From Purpureocillium takamizusanense (Eukaryota; Ascomycota; Sordariomycetes; Hypocreales; Ophiocordycipitaceae): a stretch of 64,000 nucleotides of DNA. The position numbers and the translations under genes are program-made. A model generated the notes under the pieces. That model had not been told where the DNA came from. It worked only from the letters and a program-made list of their open reading frames with translations, and did not search any database. The stretch covers positions 1,240,001 through 1,304,000 of the forward strand of contig NC_063076.1 in the NCBI RefSeq assembly GCF_022605165.1, written 5' to 3'. This document shows, one piece after another, positions 1 through 8,781 of the stretch; the stretch's first letter is position 1; each line of letters opens with the position of its first letter.

Positions 1-238
1 CCATGGCCCGGGGAAATTTTACAACCAGCCCAGGCGTCACAAGCTCCCATCTGCCGCCCAAACGTCGTCGAGAGAGCAGCCTCCCCCCCGTCGCTCGACA
101 ATCTATCCATTTTGTTCTCCCTCAGCGCCGTCGCACGACCTCTTCTTCTCGCGTCGCCTGCCCGAACGTCGCACGTCTTTTCCGCCCTCGGATTAACAAA
201 AGAACAAGGAACAAATCCCACCCCCGGTTCCGCCCAGC

Positions 239-344
239 ATGTCGTTCCTCGGAATGGGCCGCCAGCAGCCCACGTCGGAGCAGAAGATTGCCGCCGTCGA
301 GGGCGAGATGCGCATGATGGCTGACACGTACAACCGGTATGGAC

Positions 345-425
<81 letters not shown>

Positions 426-761
426 TTTCCTCGCGCCTTGTACTCCCTTTCCGTTTGATGCGCACGCCGCGCGCGCGCGCACATGTGTGCCCGCGTTAGT
501 GCAAAGGGCGTTAGTTACCTGTTTTTGCTGACTTGGGGATACGATGATGACGACGACAGCCTGCAGCAGGCGTGCCAGAAGAAGTGCGTCCCGACCGACT
601 ACCGCGAGGGCGAGCTCAACAAGGGCGAGTCAGTGTGCCTCGACCGCTGCACCGCAAAGTTCCTCGACACGAGCATGAAGGTCAGCGAGATCATGCAGCA
701 GCAGGGCCAGGCCATGGGCGGCGCCGCGCCCCAGCAAGGCGGCGGCGGCGGCCTCTTTTAA
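239..761 (+). CDS. tim10: Tim10, mitochondrial intermembrane-space import chaperone subunit
   Basis: Exons 239-336 and 560-761 encode 99 residues. The second exon carries the twin CX3C motif of small Tim proteins (C-QKK-C and C-LDR-C). In this family these cysteines form two disulfides, and the Tim9-Tim10 hexamer escorts hydrophobic carrier proteins across the intermembrane space to the TIM22 complex. The N-terminus ([21 protein letters not shown]) and a Gln/Gly-rich tail after the second motif fit Tim10 better than Tim9, Tim8 or Tim13. Length is close to the usual 90-95 residues. The splice (GTATGG..ACAG) joins CG to C, giving an Arg codon and restoring the [11 protein letters not shown] reading. 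The 223-nt intron is mostly a CT microsatellite. The gene converges on the STB6-like gene downstream. Confidence 0.93.
348..423. repeat. (CT)n microsatellite inside the TIM10 intron
   Basis: An uninterrupted run of about 37 CT dinucleotides starts only about 10 nt after the 5' splice site of the single TIM10 intron. It is a pure pyrimidine tract on the coding strand. Confidence 0.97.
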
Positions 762-1337
762 ACAAGCGACTGCGAGCGGCTTGTTCCCCAAATTCCGTTG
801 TGGGAGAGACATGCAAATACACGTTCCGCTGTGTCGTATAGAGAAGCAGGCGCCCCCATCCTCAGGGGGTGCGCGCGAGGGGAGAGACGTGTCGGGAAGT
901 GACAATGGATGGGCGCCGCCGACGAATGGACTCGGCGCCCATTCTTTTCTGTACGAATAGAGATGGATGGGTACAATGGGTCTGCGACCAAAGTCGGACA
1001 TATGGGCATTGCGCGCACGGGGGAACCTCAAATCCGTTCCAACGACATGACTTGACTGTAAGAGTAAACTGGTTGGGTACAGGGTCTAGTATCAATAAAT
1101 GAAATGGCTGATATATGCCACGACTTGTCTTCTTCCGTACCCGTCGTCCATCTGCCCCTCCTCTCCGCCAACAGGGTATCTTATCTTTGACCTAGTCTCT
1201 GAATAATGTGTGGTGCGCTGCTTGGCCATGAAGCGACGAGATGGTTGCGATGCAAGATGCTAACCAACATAGGAAGGGGAAAAAAACTCCGAGAAAAATG
1301 CGGCATGATGCGCCCCAATGCACTGTCACCACGCTCT
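762..1337. other. Convergent intergenic region TIM10 / STB6-like
   Basis: Presumed 3' untranslated and terminator sequence of the two convergent genes. No conserved reading frame or RNA gene is visible. An AATAAA-like hexamer (AATAAATGAAATG, near 1092) could serve the plus-strand gene. Confidence 0.5.
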
Positions 1338-4286
1338 TCATCGCGCCGCCGTGCGCGTAATGTTGGGCCCCGTCCCCACGCCCGTCAAGGTCCTCACGAA
1401 CCAATGCAGCCAGCTCTCCGTCTCGAGCTGCACCTTGAGCTCCTCGGCGCGGCGCTCCACGTCGTCGACCTGCCTCTCGAAGCCTAGTATCCCGTCCTCG
1501 ACGTCGTGCACCTTTTGCACCAGGCCGTCAATCTCATACTCAAGGCGCGCCACCAGCACCTCAATCTCCTTGAGGCCCTCGGTCAGGCTGGCGCGCTCCG
1601 ACGCCAGCAGCTCGTCCGAGCTGTAGCGCACCCGCTGGCACGCGTCGTTGAGCTGGTGGTACAGCTTCTGCAGCTCCATCTTGTCGCGCGAGTACCGCTC
1701 GTTGAGCGCCTCCACGACCCGGAGCTTCTCCTCGACCCACGGCTCCATGTCGTAGACGATGTCCTCCACCAGTCGATTGAGATGTGCCGCCTCCTCGGCG
1801 CGGGCGCCGAAGCTCTCCACGTCGCCGCTGAGGTCCATCACGTCGACGATTTCGTCCCAGCCAAGGACCGCCTGCTCCGCGTCCCCAAACGACATGTGGC
1901 GTGCCCAGCGGTTTTCGTTGGTGACATGCTTGTAGTTGACGTCGGACACACCGCAGCTGTGCCTTCGCGACGCCACCAGCTTGCACCCGTCGCCCTTGCG
2001 CTCCTCATCTAGCAAGGGGCCTTGCAGATCTGATTCGTCGACGGTAGAGCGCATGCGAGTCAGCGTCGTGGGCAGAACGTCCTGGCGTACATCTATGGCG
2101 ATATTGCCCATCGTGTTTTCGAGATCTGGGACGGCCAGCGTCTCGTCTGGGACCTTGCTGCTGGGTTTGGAGTCGGCAGCGGACGATACCATCTCCAGCG
2201 TGTCGTCTGACATGCCCGGGAGCACGTCTTCCCCGCGTCGCAAAGCTGCCAGGTACTCCTCCGGCTTGTTCTTCCACGTGAAGGCTCTCGTCACGACGGC
2301 TGGGCTCGAAGCCATTGCAGAGCTCTGTGATGAAAAGCCAGTGCTGGCTGCGCCATTCTCGGCATGCTCATCTCTGGCGGAGACGGATTGTCGGCTTGTA
2401 TGGCCTCGTCGACTGCCACCAACAGCATCCTTGATCCGCCCCAGCCCGGACCGGGCGTCGCTCATCTTGCCTGCCACACTCTTGAAAACGGCCTTTCTTA
2501 GCGCGTCTCTGTCCCCCCCGCCCAGATCCCCCGTCGGCGCGGTTGTGGACACCGGAGAGAGAGCGGCGTGGAGGAGGGAACCGTCGTCCTTTTTCTTCTG
2601 ATCCAGCTGCTCGTCCAGAGGGAGCGACATTGTGCGCTTGGCATTCTGAATTGCGGCGTCGGCCTTTCCCGGCAGGACGACCGCCGCGTCCTGAACGCCG
2701 TCAACATGGTCGGCTGTTGCGCGGCGCGGCTTCCCGTGCCACAGCCACTTGGGTCGCTCTCCGTATGCGAGGTTCACGAAGGCGTCGAGGTCGAGCGTCT
2801 CAATGTCAGCGACACCGCCCTTGTCTTTGCCAGAGACCATGTCCATGACAATCTCTCCTCGCTTTCCGCCGATTTCCGTCATGGTGGATTTGACGGCTTT
2901 TTGGACGCCGCGCCCCTCACCAGCGGCGGCTTTGGCGGTGGCGGTATGAAGCCGAAAGACGGTCTGGCGATCCAGACGCCGCGTCTTTTCTAGTTTGTGC
3001 TGTTTCTGGAAATACGCGATGCCGCGTTTGGTGCTATCAATGTCAAAGACATCCTTGGACACCGGGGCGCCGTACCAGTTAAGTCTGTTCCGTGCGCCCA
3101 TGAGCATGCCGAGCAGAGCCGCGACAGTGGTGGGGCCAAGGATGCCGTCCGCGGGCTCAAAATTGTAATGCTCTGCGCCCATCTCTGTCCACCAGTTGCC
3201 GATGGCGGTCTCGGTGACGTCGCAGAGGAGGCCGTCAATATACTCGTGATCCAGCTTCTCAAACATGTACAGGGCAACCTGACACAACTTGACCAGCTCG
3301 ACCACGGAGGGGAGAAAGGGTATGCGGTCGCTGATCTTGTATAGTTGGCGGAACTTTGCCTGCGTGGCTTCGGTAGGATCAGTGAGGGCCAGGCCGGACC
3401 GGCCCGAGCAGCCCAGCCGCTTGAGGTTCTCGTTGACGATGAAGATCTGCCGATGCTTCCGCACGTCTCCGTCCGGGACTGGGATCACGGTGAGGGCAGA
3501 CGGGAAGCCGCTGAGGTTAGTGATGAGGAGCTCTCCGAGGGGCGTCTCCTTTGGCCGAGCATGGTGTTGCTGAGCTGCCCGGAAGTATATGCGCAGCGTC
3601 GGAGACCAGAAGTTCTCGTCTTCAGGCACGGCGAGCACGCCGACGACGATGGAATGGGACTCATCGCCGGTATATGTGGCAACGACGAGAGTAGGTGACT
3701 GCCTGGAGCACGCCCACTGCTCGACAATGTATAATTCGTATCCACGAAGGATGCTCTGGTGCTCGATGACGGTCACCGAGGGGTCGTCTTCGAGGAACCT
3801 GTATGTGCCGAGCAGGGCTTGGTCAGAAACACGCCCGCAAAGGTGTCGATTGGGCAGTTCATACCTGAACGCGACGGGATCAGGGAAGACGATGTTGCGC
3901 ATGGCGACGCCTGGAGGGTACGGTGACATGGCGGCGCCGTCCAGTGCCTGGGCGTCCATGGCGACAGCCCTCGATGAAGACCGGCCACGCTGCCGCAGGG
4001 GCGAGACGGCGCCGTCATCGCCGCGGGATCTCGCCTCAGGGCTGGCTGGAGAACGAAGCTGGTCGGTGATGTCATGAGCTTGGGCTTGCGCGGCTCGCCA
4101 TCGTCGGGGCGGGGGGAACATCGTCGACGTGCGACGACAGTCACGGTGTCGACATCTGACGGCGGGCCGTGTACTGCTCGAGTGCAATGCGCATGGGTGG
4201 TGATGATGCTGCGAGGGACGAGGCAGAGACCCTCTCCATGGCATGTGATGGAGCTGGTGGTGGATGCCCGGGCGCTCGCAGCTCAT
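1338..4286 (-). CDS. Stb6/Stb2-like protein (Sin3-binding protein family), predicted nuclear
   Basis: The conserved N-terminal block follows an in-frame GT..AG intron that I infer at 3799-3864 (66 nt, GTATGA..ACATACAG, branch CTGAC). Removing it joins FPDPVAFR to FLEDDPSVTV, the contiguous form expected of the family. After it come VEQWACSR-type sequence and a region resembling two peptidoglycan-binding-like helical repeats (DGILGPTTVAALLGM and the following FQKQHKL..LDRQTVFRLH). The middle is a long Ser/Asp-rich disordered stretch, and the last ~150 residues form a coiled coil (ALNERYSRDKMELQKLYHQL). Yeast Stb2/Stb6 were found as Sin3-binding proteins, so a chromatin co-repressor role is inferred, not shown. 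The start is uncertain: 4286 is the first ATG of the frame, but ATGs at 4121 and 3959 are in frame, and the last has the best context (GCCATGG). The first ~55 residues look non-conserved. It diverges from RMD5. Confidence 0.75.
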   Translation of the reverse strand: MSCERPGIHHQLHHMPWRGSLPRPSQHHHHPCALHSSSTRPAVRCRHRDCRRTSTMFPPPRRWRAAQAQAHDITDQLRSPASPEARSRGDDGAVSPLRQRGRSSSRAVAMDAQALDGAAMSPYPPGVAMRNIVFPDPVAFRYELPNRHLCGRVSDQALLGTYRFLEDDPSVTVIEHQSILRGYELYIVEQWACSRQSPTLVVATYTGDESHSIVVGVLAVPEDENFWSPTLRIYFRAAQQHHARPKETPLGELLITNLSGFPSALTVIPVPDGDVRKHRQIFIVNENLKRLGCSGRSGLALTDPTEATQAKFRQLYKISDRIPFLPSVVELVKLCQVALYMFEKLDHEYIDGLLCDVTETAIGNWWTEMGAEHYNFEPADGILGPTTVAALLGMLMGARNRLNWYGAPVSKDVFDIDSTKRGIAYFQKQHKLEKTRRLDRQTVFRLHTATAKAAAGEGRGVQKAVKSTMTEIGGKRGEIVMDMVSGKDKGGVADIETLDLDAFVNLAYGERPKWLWHGKPRRATADHVDGVQDAAVVLPGKADAAIQNAKRTMSLPLDEQLDQKKKDDGSLLHAALSPVSTTAPTGDLGGGDRDALRKAVFKSVAGKMSDARSGLGRIKDAVGGSRRGHTSRQSVSARDEHAENGAASTGFSSQSSAMASSPAVVTRAFTWKNKPEEYLAALRRGEDVLPGMSDDTLEMVSSAADSKPSSKVPDETLAVPDLENTMGNIAIDVRQDVLPTTLTRMRSTVDESDLQGPLLDEERKGDGCKLVASRRHSCGVSDVNYKHVTNENRWARHMSFGDAEQAVLGWDEIVDVMDLSGDVESFGARAEEAAHLNRLVEDIVYDMEPWVEEKLRVVEALNERYSRDKMELQKLYHQLNDACQRVRYSSDELLASERASLTEGLKEIEVLVARLEYEIDGLVQKVHDVEDGILGFERQVDDVERRAEELKVQLETESWLHWFVRTLTGVGTGPNITRTAAR

Positions 4287-4441
4287 GCGGCAGTTGTTGG
4301 GCTGGTGAGGTGGGTGGTAGTACCGCCGGTAGCGGGGCTGTGCCGGCCGGGCATGGGGACGCGCCGGCCTAGTAGGGATGGGAACCTGTAGCTCGCCGTG
4401 CTGAGCTACGGTGTCTCAGCGTGCTGGTGGATGGATCCAAC

Positions 4442-4470
4442 CAAGCGGTCGACAGAATAAGCGGCACCGC
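4442..4470 (+). repeat. Left terminal inverted repeat of the MITE-like element
   Basis: 29 bp identical to the reverse complement of 4668-4696; preceded by CCAAC. Confidence 0.88.
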
Positions 4471-4667
4471 TATTGCAACTTTACGTGCGAAACGATCAGA
4501 GCGCCGCAGAAAACTTCCACGAAAATTACGGTAACAGCAATATAAAATCGCCGTTTTGCAATACGATATTGAATAAGTTCATTAAAGGCGACCATGATTC
4601 CCTTTTTTTCACATCCTCTATAGCCACTCTGTCTATGGTAGAGAGGGCAGAGAGGGTGAGGAATTTC

Positions 4668-4696
4668 GCGGTGCCGCTTATTCTGTCGACCGCTTG
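4668..4696 (-). repeat. Right terminal inverted repeat of the MITE-like element
   Basis: 29 bp matching the left repeat in inverted orientation without a mismatch; followed by CCAAC. Confidence 0.88.
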
Positions 4697-5060
4697 CCAA
4701 CGCAAGGAATTCCCAGCAGCAGCTGGAGCGACCCAGGTATGCCCCGCTCCGTCCACAGTGGGGTTCATTACCCGCTTGCTATGGCCTGTGCCGGCAGCAG
4801 CACCACACCGACCGATGGCGGCGTTCCGTCTGTGGCCAGCGGGTGACCTCCTACCGACGTCAACCCGAGCCTCATGCTCGCTCGATCCGACGAGCCCGAC
4901 ACTCGACTGCCACCACCCGCCTCCCAGAGCCTGCACCCAAGATTGAAGACCGACATCTCGAAAGACCAGACACCCCGCAGAACAGCAGCAGCATCATCCG
5001 GCGGATTCGCCGCCGCCGTCCGCTACCTGTCGTCAACTCAACTCTCCCCCAGCCGCAGCC
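4697..5060. promoter_or_regulatory. RMD5 upstream / 5' leader region
   Basis: A stretch of 364 bp between the MITE-like element and the RMD5 start codon. It is C-rich with short pyrimidine tracts and no ORF of interest. It should include the RMD5 transcription start. No clear TATA box was seen. Confidence 0.4.
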
Positions 5061-6560
5061 ATGGCCGGGGCAGACGACTCGCCCTTCCCGCCGCTGCTCA
5101 ATGAGCTGGCCCGGGTGAGGCGGTCCAACCTCACCGCCGCCATCGGCGACGTGGACAAGATCATCGACCTTCTGGCGAACGCACGCGAGCAGGTCGCCGC
5201 AGGTACGTAACGCTGCCGCCCGCCGTTTCACCTCCACGCGCGGCCGCCACTGACCCGTCGACTACTCCTTGCCATCCAAATAGACGCGGACGCACATAGA
5301 ATCGGCATGGCGATGACGACGCTGCAAAACCCCGTCAAGGCGCAGCTCGAGGCCATCACAAACGACCTCAAGGAGGTGACCAAGGCGCAAAAGGCCTTTG
5401 GCAAGGCCCTCGACAAGGCCATGCCCCAGCGGGACCTGCCCATGGAGACGGACGCTATGGCCGACCACCCGGCCCTCATCAACCGCGCCATCGCCATGCA
5501 CCTGCTCCGCGAGGGCCAGTTCTCTGTCGCCTCGACCTTTGTGCGCGAGGAGCAGCAGCAGCGGGAGCAGAACGAGACGGCCGCCGCCATGGCTCACGCC
5601 CACGCCCACGCCCACGCCCACACCCATACCGGTGCTTCCGCCGCCGCCACCCCGCGAAGAGACCGCGACGGGGACGACGACATGAACAAGGATGACGACG
5701 ACGACGACGATGACCAAGGGATAGTCGACAGCAAGGGCAACAGAAACAACAACAGCAACAACGACACTGGCGCCGACGCCGAGATGCACAGCCTGCACTC
5801 GGAGGACCTGCAGGACAAGTTTTCCGAAATGTACAGCATCCTGGCCGAGCTCAAGCAGCGCAACCTCGGCCCAGCTATTGAGTGGGCGCGCCTCAACAAC
5901 GCCCGCCTCGAGGCCAAGGGCAGCAACCTCGAGTTCGAGCTCTGCAAGCTGCAGTACATTTGGCTCTTCAAGGGCCACGCCGCCAACGGCCTCCCCAACG
6001 ACGAGCGCAACGGCCAGATGGGCGCCCTCGCCTACGCCCAGCGCCACTTTGCGCCCTTCCAGCGCCGCCACCTCAAGGAGATTCAGCAGCTCGTCTGCGC
6101 CATGCTCTTCGCCTCCAACCTCGAGGCGTCGCCCTACCGCTCCATCTTCGAGATCGACTCGGCCTTTGAGGACGTTTCCACGTCCTTTACCCGCGAGTTC
6201 TGCTCCCTCCTCGGCCTCTCCGCCGAGTCGCCCCTCTACATGGCCGTCACGGCCGGCTCCATAGCCCTGCCCCGTCTCATCAAGTACACCACCTATATGA
6301 AGGAGAAGAAGACGGAGTGGACCACGGAGAACGAGCTCGCCTTCGAGACCCCCCTCCCCGAGTCCATGATCTACCACCCCATCTTCGTCTGCCCCGTCAG
6401 CAAGGAACAGACGACGGAGCAGAACCCCCCCATGTTGCTCCCCTGCGGCCACGTCATCTGCCGCGACAGCCTGCACAAGATCTCCAAGGGCTCCAGGTAC
6501 AAGTGCCCCTACTGCCCCATGGAAGGCCACCTGCGGGACGCCGTCAAGATTACCCTGTGA
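5061..6560 (+). CDS. rmd5: Rmd5/Gid2-type E3 ubiquitin ligase subunit of the GID/CTLH complex
   Basis: Exons 5061-5202 and 5284-6560 give 472 residues. The splice (GCAG|GTACGT..AAATAG) restores GAC at the joint. The order is: N-terminal helical region, LisH motif (about residues 107-137, HPALINRAIAMHLLREGQFS), a low-complexity insert, a CTLH/CRA region (FSEMYSILAELKQRNLGPAI onward) and a C-terminal Gid-type RING (about 417-459; CPVSKEQTTEQNPPM, CGHVICRDSL, CPYCP). This architecture and the RING text match Rmd5/RMND5 rather than Fyv10, whose RING is more degenerate. In yeast, Rmd5-Fyv10 form the catalytic core that ubiquitylates gluconeogenic enzymes when glucose returns. Between LisH and CTLH there is an unusual His-Ala repeat followed by an Asp run and Asn-rich stretch (about 150-210), encoded by GCC-CAC repeats, probably a disordered expansion. 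It is convergent with the UPF0658 gene. Confidence 0.93.
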
Positions 6561-7508
6561 GAGTGGGCAGACCGGTGTCGGCGGCGGGCGGGAGCCCTGG
6601 GCTCAGAAACAGCGGACCGTCGGCTGCTACAAGTCTCACGATTGCATATGGTGGCGTTTTCATGGTTAGGGGCGTTGCGGATCGAATTGATTGATTGGGA
6701 ACCTCACTCAGCTTTGGGTTGAACGAATAGCGCACTGTGCCCTTCTTTGTACGGTTGAGCCAGTGATGTGGGAACTTGGTTTGGGAGAAGCTGTGTTGTG
6801 TTCACGTAGTCTTGCAGCGTAACATAATATCTTTGAGCATGCGAGGCCCACCTATCCATCCCATGATAGCCTGACAAAGGGCGTCCAATGCTTCTCTTCG
6901 GCGCAACTGTATATGTCCACAAGGAGCGTTAAAAAGGGTAGAGGCAGCGCAGACCGCATCGCTGCTCCGCCTCCGTATATCCTCACCGTCTTCATCCAAA
7001 CACCGACCCAACCAAACCAAACTGTGGCGCGTACACAAAGTCGGGCCCCCACCCCATGCGGAAAGCCAACTTGCGATGCGAGCTCTTGCTGCATATCCCG
7101 TAACCCCTAAGCCCTCGCGTCGTCCGCCAAGGCTGGGCCGCGCACCCCTCGCGCTGAGGCGCAAAGCCCGCCCCCCCTTGTTTCAAAATGCAGCGCCTCG
7201 GTTCCCGTGGAACAAAACTGACGAACTGGCTCAGCGCGTCCACCCGTTGTCGGCACTTCGTGGCGACGAGCGATTATTGACTCTGGCGCCTATCCCATCC
7301 GCCCCGTCTTCCCGCAACCGTGATAAAAAATAAAGCTGTGCCTCGGCCTGGCCGTCGTCGCGAGCCAGCCCAGTCTGAGCGGCCCGCCAAGGCACCTGGG
7401 GAATCTCGTTTTCTTCGTCGTAAATCGTGTCATTGTACATGGCGCCGAGGACGGACTGCCGCCCTCGGCGCCTGGACCGTGCCCCGCACAATCAAGGCGC
7501 CCTCTCAT
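6561..7508. other. Convergent intergenic region RMD5 / UPF0658 gene
   Basis: About 950 bp holding the two 3' ends. Short ORFs on both strands lack recognisable similarity and consistent splice signals. I see no further feature. Confidence 0.45.
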
Positions 7509-8781
7509 CTAATCAATCGTCATGCGGCTGGGAATTTGGGGCTTGACGTCGTGCAAACTGATTGAGTGTGCGTCGGGCTTCTCCTCGACCTTGCGCGAGG
7601 AAATAAGATGAGCCTTGAGCCCGTTATCGAAGTTGCGCAGGCAGATGATGGCGTTGATGATGGTGAGAATGATGAGTAAGATGGTGATGACGGCGAAAGC
7701 GGTCAGAGACTTGCGCACGGCCGTGTACGACTCCTTGTGGGACGGCTGCCAGATTCGGACGAGCTTGAAGACGAAGTAGGACAGGCCGCCCAGGTAGAGG
7801 ATGATGACTATGATCATCCCTGGCTTGTTCTCCCTGCGCGTACAGAATGCTGCACCCAAGAGGATGCCGATAGTGATGGGGATTGTAGCGATGGTCAAGG
7901 CGAATTCGGGGTCCGACTTCTGGGCGACGACGACGACGAATTGGATGATGAAGCCGAGGAAGAAGAAGAAGTCGAACTTGAGAAGCGCAATATAGATCTG
8001 CCGCCACGTCAGCCTCGCTCGTTAGGAAGTGGCAATCGTAGCATTGACGTACCTGATAGTGAAGGAAACGCTTCTTCATGCGATAGTCGGCGCCAATGTT
8101 TTTCAAAATGTCCCAGGCAAATTCCTGATAGAGTTTCCATGAAATGAAAGCCATGCACACAGTCGCAAATCCAATGATGGCCGGGATGGCAATGAGGTAA
8201 GACTTTACGTCGCCCCAGAGTATCTTATAGGGGATCTCTGGCTTGAGAGCATTCTTTTCACCCAATATTTCGATCGCATGCTGGATCTGCTCGATTTGGA
8301 TTGCGGTGTAGACCAGAAGGGCGAGGTTGGCGATGCTCACACCAATGACTTGAATGGTGTTCTTCATGCGCAGCGCGTCCCAAACCACGACCAGCTCGTA
8401 CAAGAAGCCGAAAATAAAGAGTGTCAGGAAGGTCGGGATTGTCTTATATTGCGATTGAACCTCGAGGCTGTCATTGTTCGCTCCGAGGCTGGTCTGAAAC
8501 TTGGCGAAGACATATCTGCCTAATGTCAGCTACGGGCACGAGAGGCGGCAACCTTCAGCTGCGGGTGGATGGGCAATGACGCACGCTTCAAAAACTAGGC
8601 AAATGATGGCCTGGAGGGTGGTGACGCCCATGAAGGCGGCGGACCACTTCGTCTTGATGAACCCCATGCTGTCGCGGTGAACGCTCCGCGATGGGGCCGA
8701 AGGGGTCAAGCCCTGGCGGTGGGCGTAGCCCTGATCGAAGCTGTTGTTCAGGTTCGCGTTCTCGGCGTAGGCGGGCTGCAT
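7509..8781 (-). CDS. UPF0658-family Golgi apparatus membrane protein (multi-pass)
   Basis: Exons (minus strand) 8781-8585, 8515-8053 and 7997-7509 give about 382 residues. Intron 1 (69 nt, GTGCGT..GGCAG, branch GCTGAC) joins CLVFEA to YVFAKFQ; intron 2 (55 nt, GTACGT..GGCAG) joins FLHYQ to IYIALLKF. About eight hydrophobic segments are visible (for example FLTLFIFGFLYELVVVW, YLIAIPAIIGFATVCMAF, MIIVIILYLGGLSYFVF). The pattern and motifs such as MGFIKTKWS and RMKKRFLHYQ are those of the fungal UPF0658 Golgi proteins; the molecular function of the family is unknown. The start is uncertain: the first in-frame ATG is 8781 (giving an Asn/Gln/Tyr-rich cytosolic leader), and a second at 8667 begins MGFIKTKWS. 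The open frame continues upstream of 8781 without an ATG. Confidence 0.83.

Larger units (their letters stand above)
4442..4696. mobile_element. 255-bp MITE-like element with 29-bp perfect TIRs
   Basis: Bases 4442-4470 (starting CAAGCGGTCGACAGAATAAG) are the exact reverse complement of 4668-4696. Both ends are flanked by the 5-bp direct repeat CCAAC (4437-4441 and 4697-4701), as expected of a target-site duplication. The interior is more AT-rich than the surroundings and contains no transposase; the longest internal frame (76 codons, minus strand) looks incidental. TIR length and a non-TA 5-bp duplication do not let me assign a superfamily. It sits inside the divergent promoter region of STB6-like and RMD5. 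Confidence 0.85.

Noticed and set aside
4470..4700. 76-codon minus-strand frame inside the MITE-like element, considered as a transposase remnant
   Set aside because: Too short, no DDE-type or helix-turn-helix motif; it only fills the element by chance.
5262..6530. 422-codon open frame antisense to RMD5
   Set aside because: It is the mirror of a GC-rich coding exon; composition is Val/Leu/Gly/Glu-rich without domains, while the plus strand encodes clear LisH, CTLH and RING motifs.
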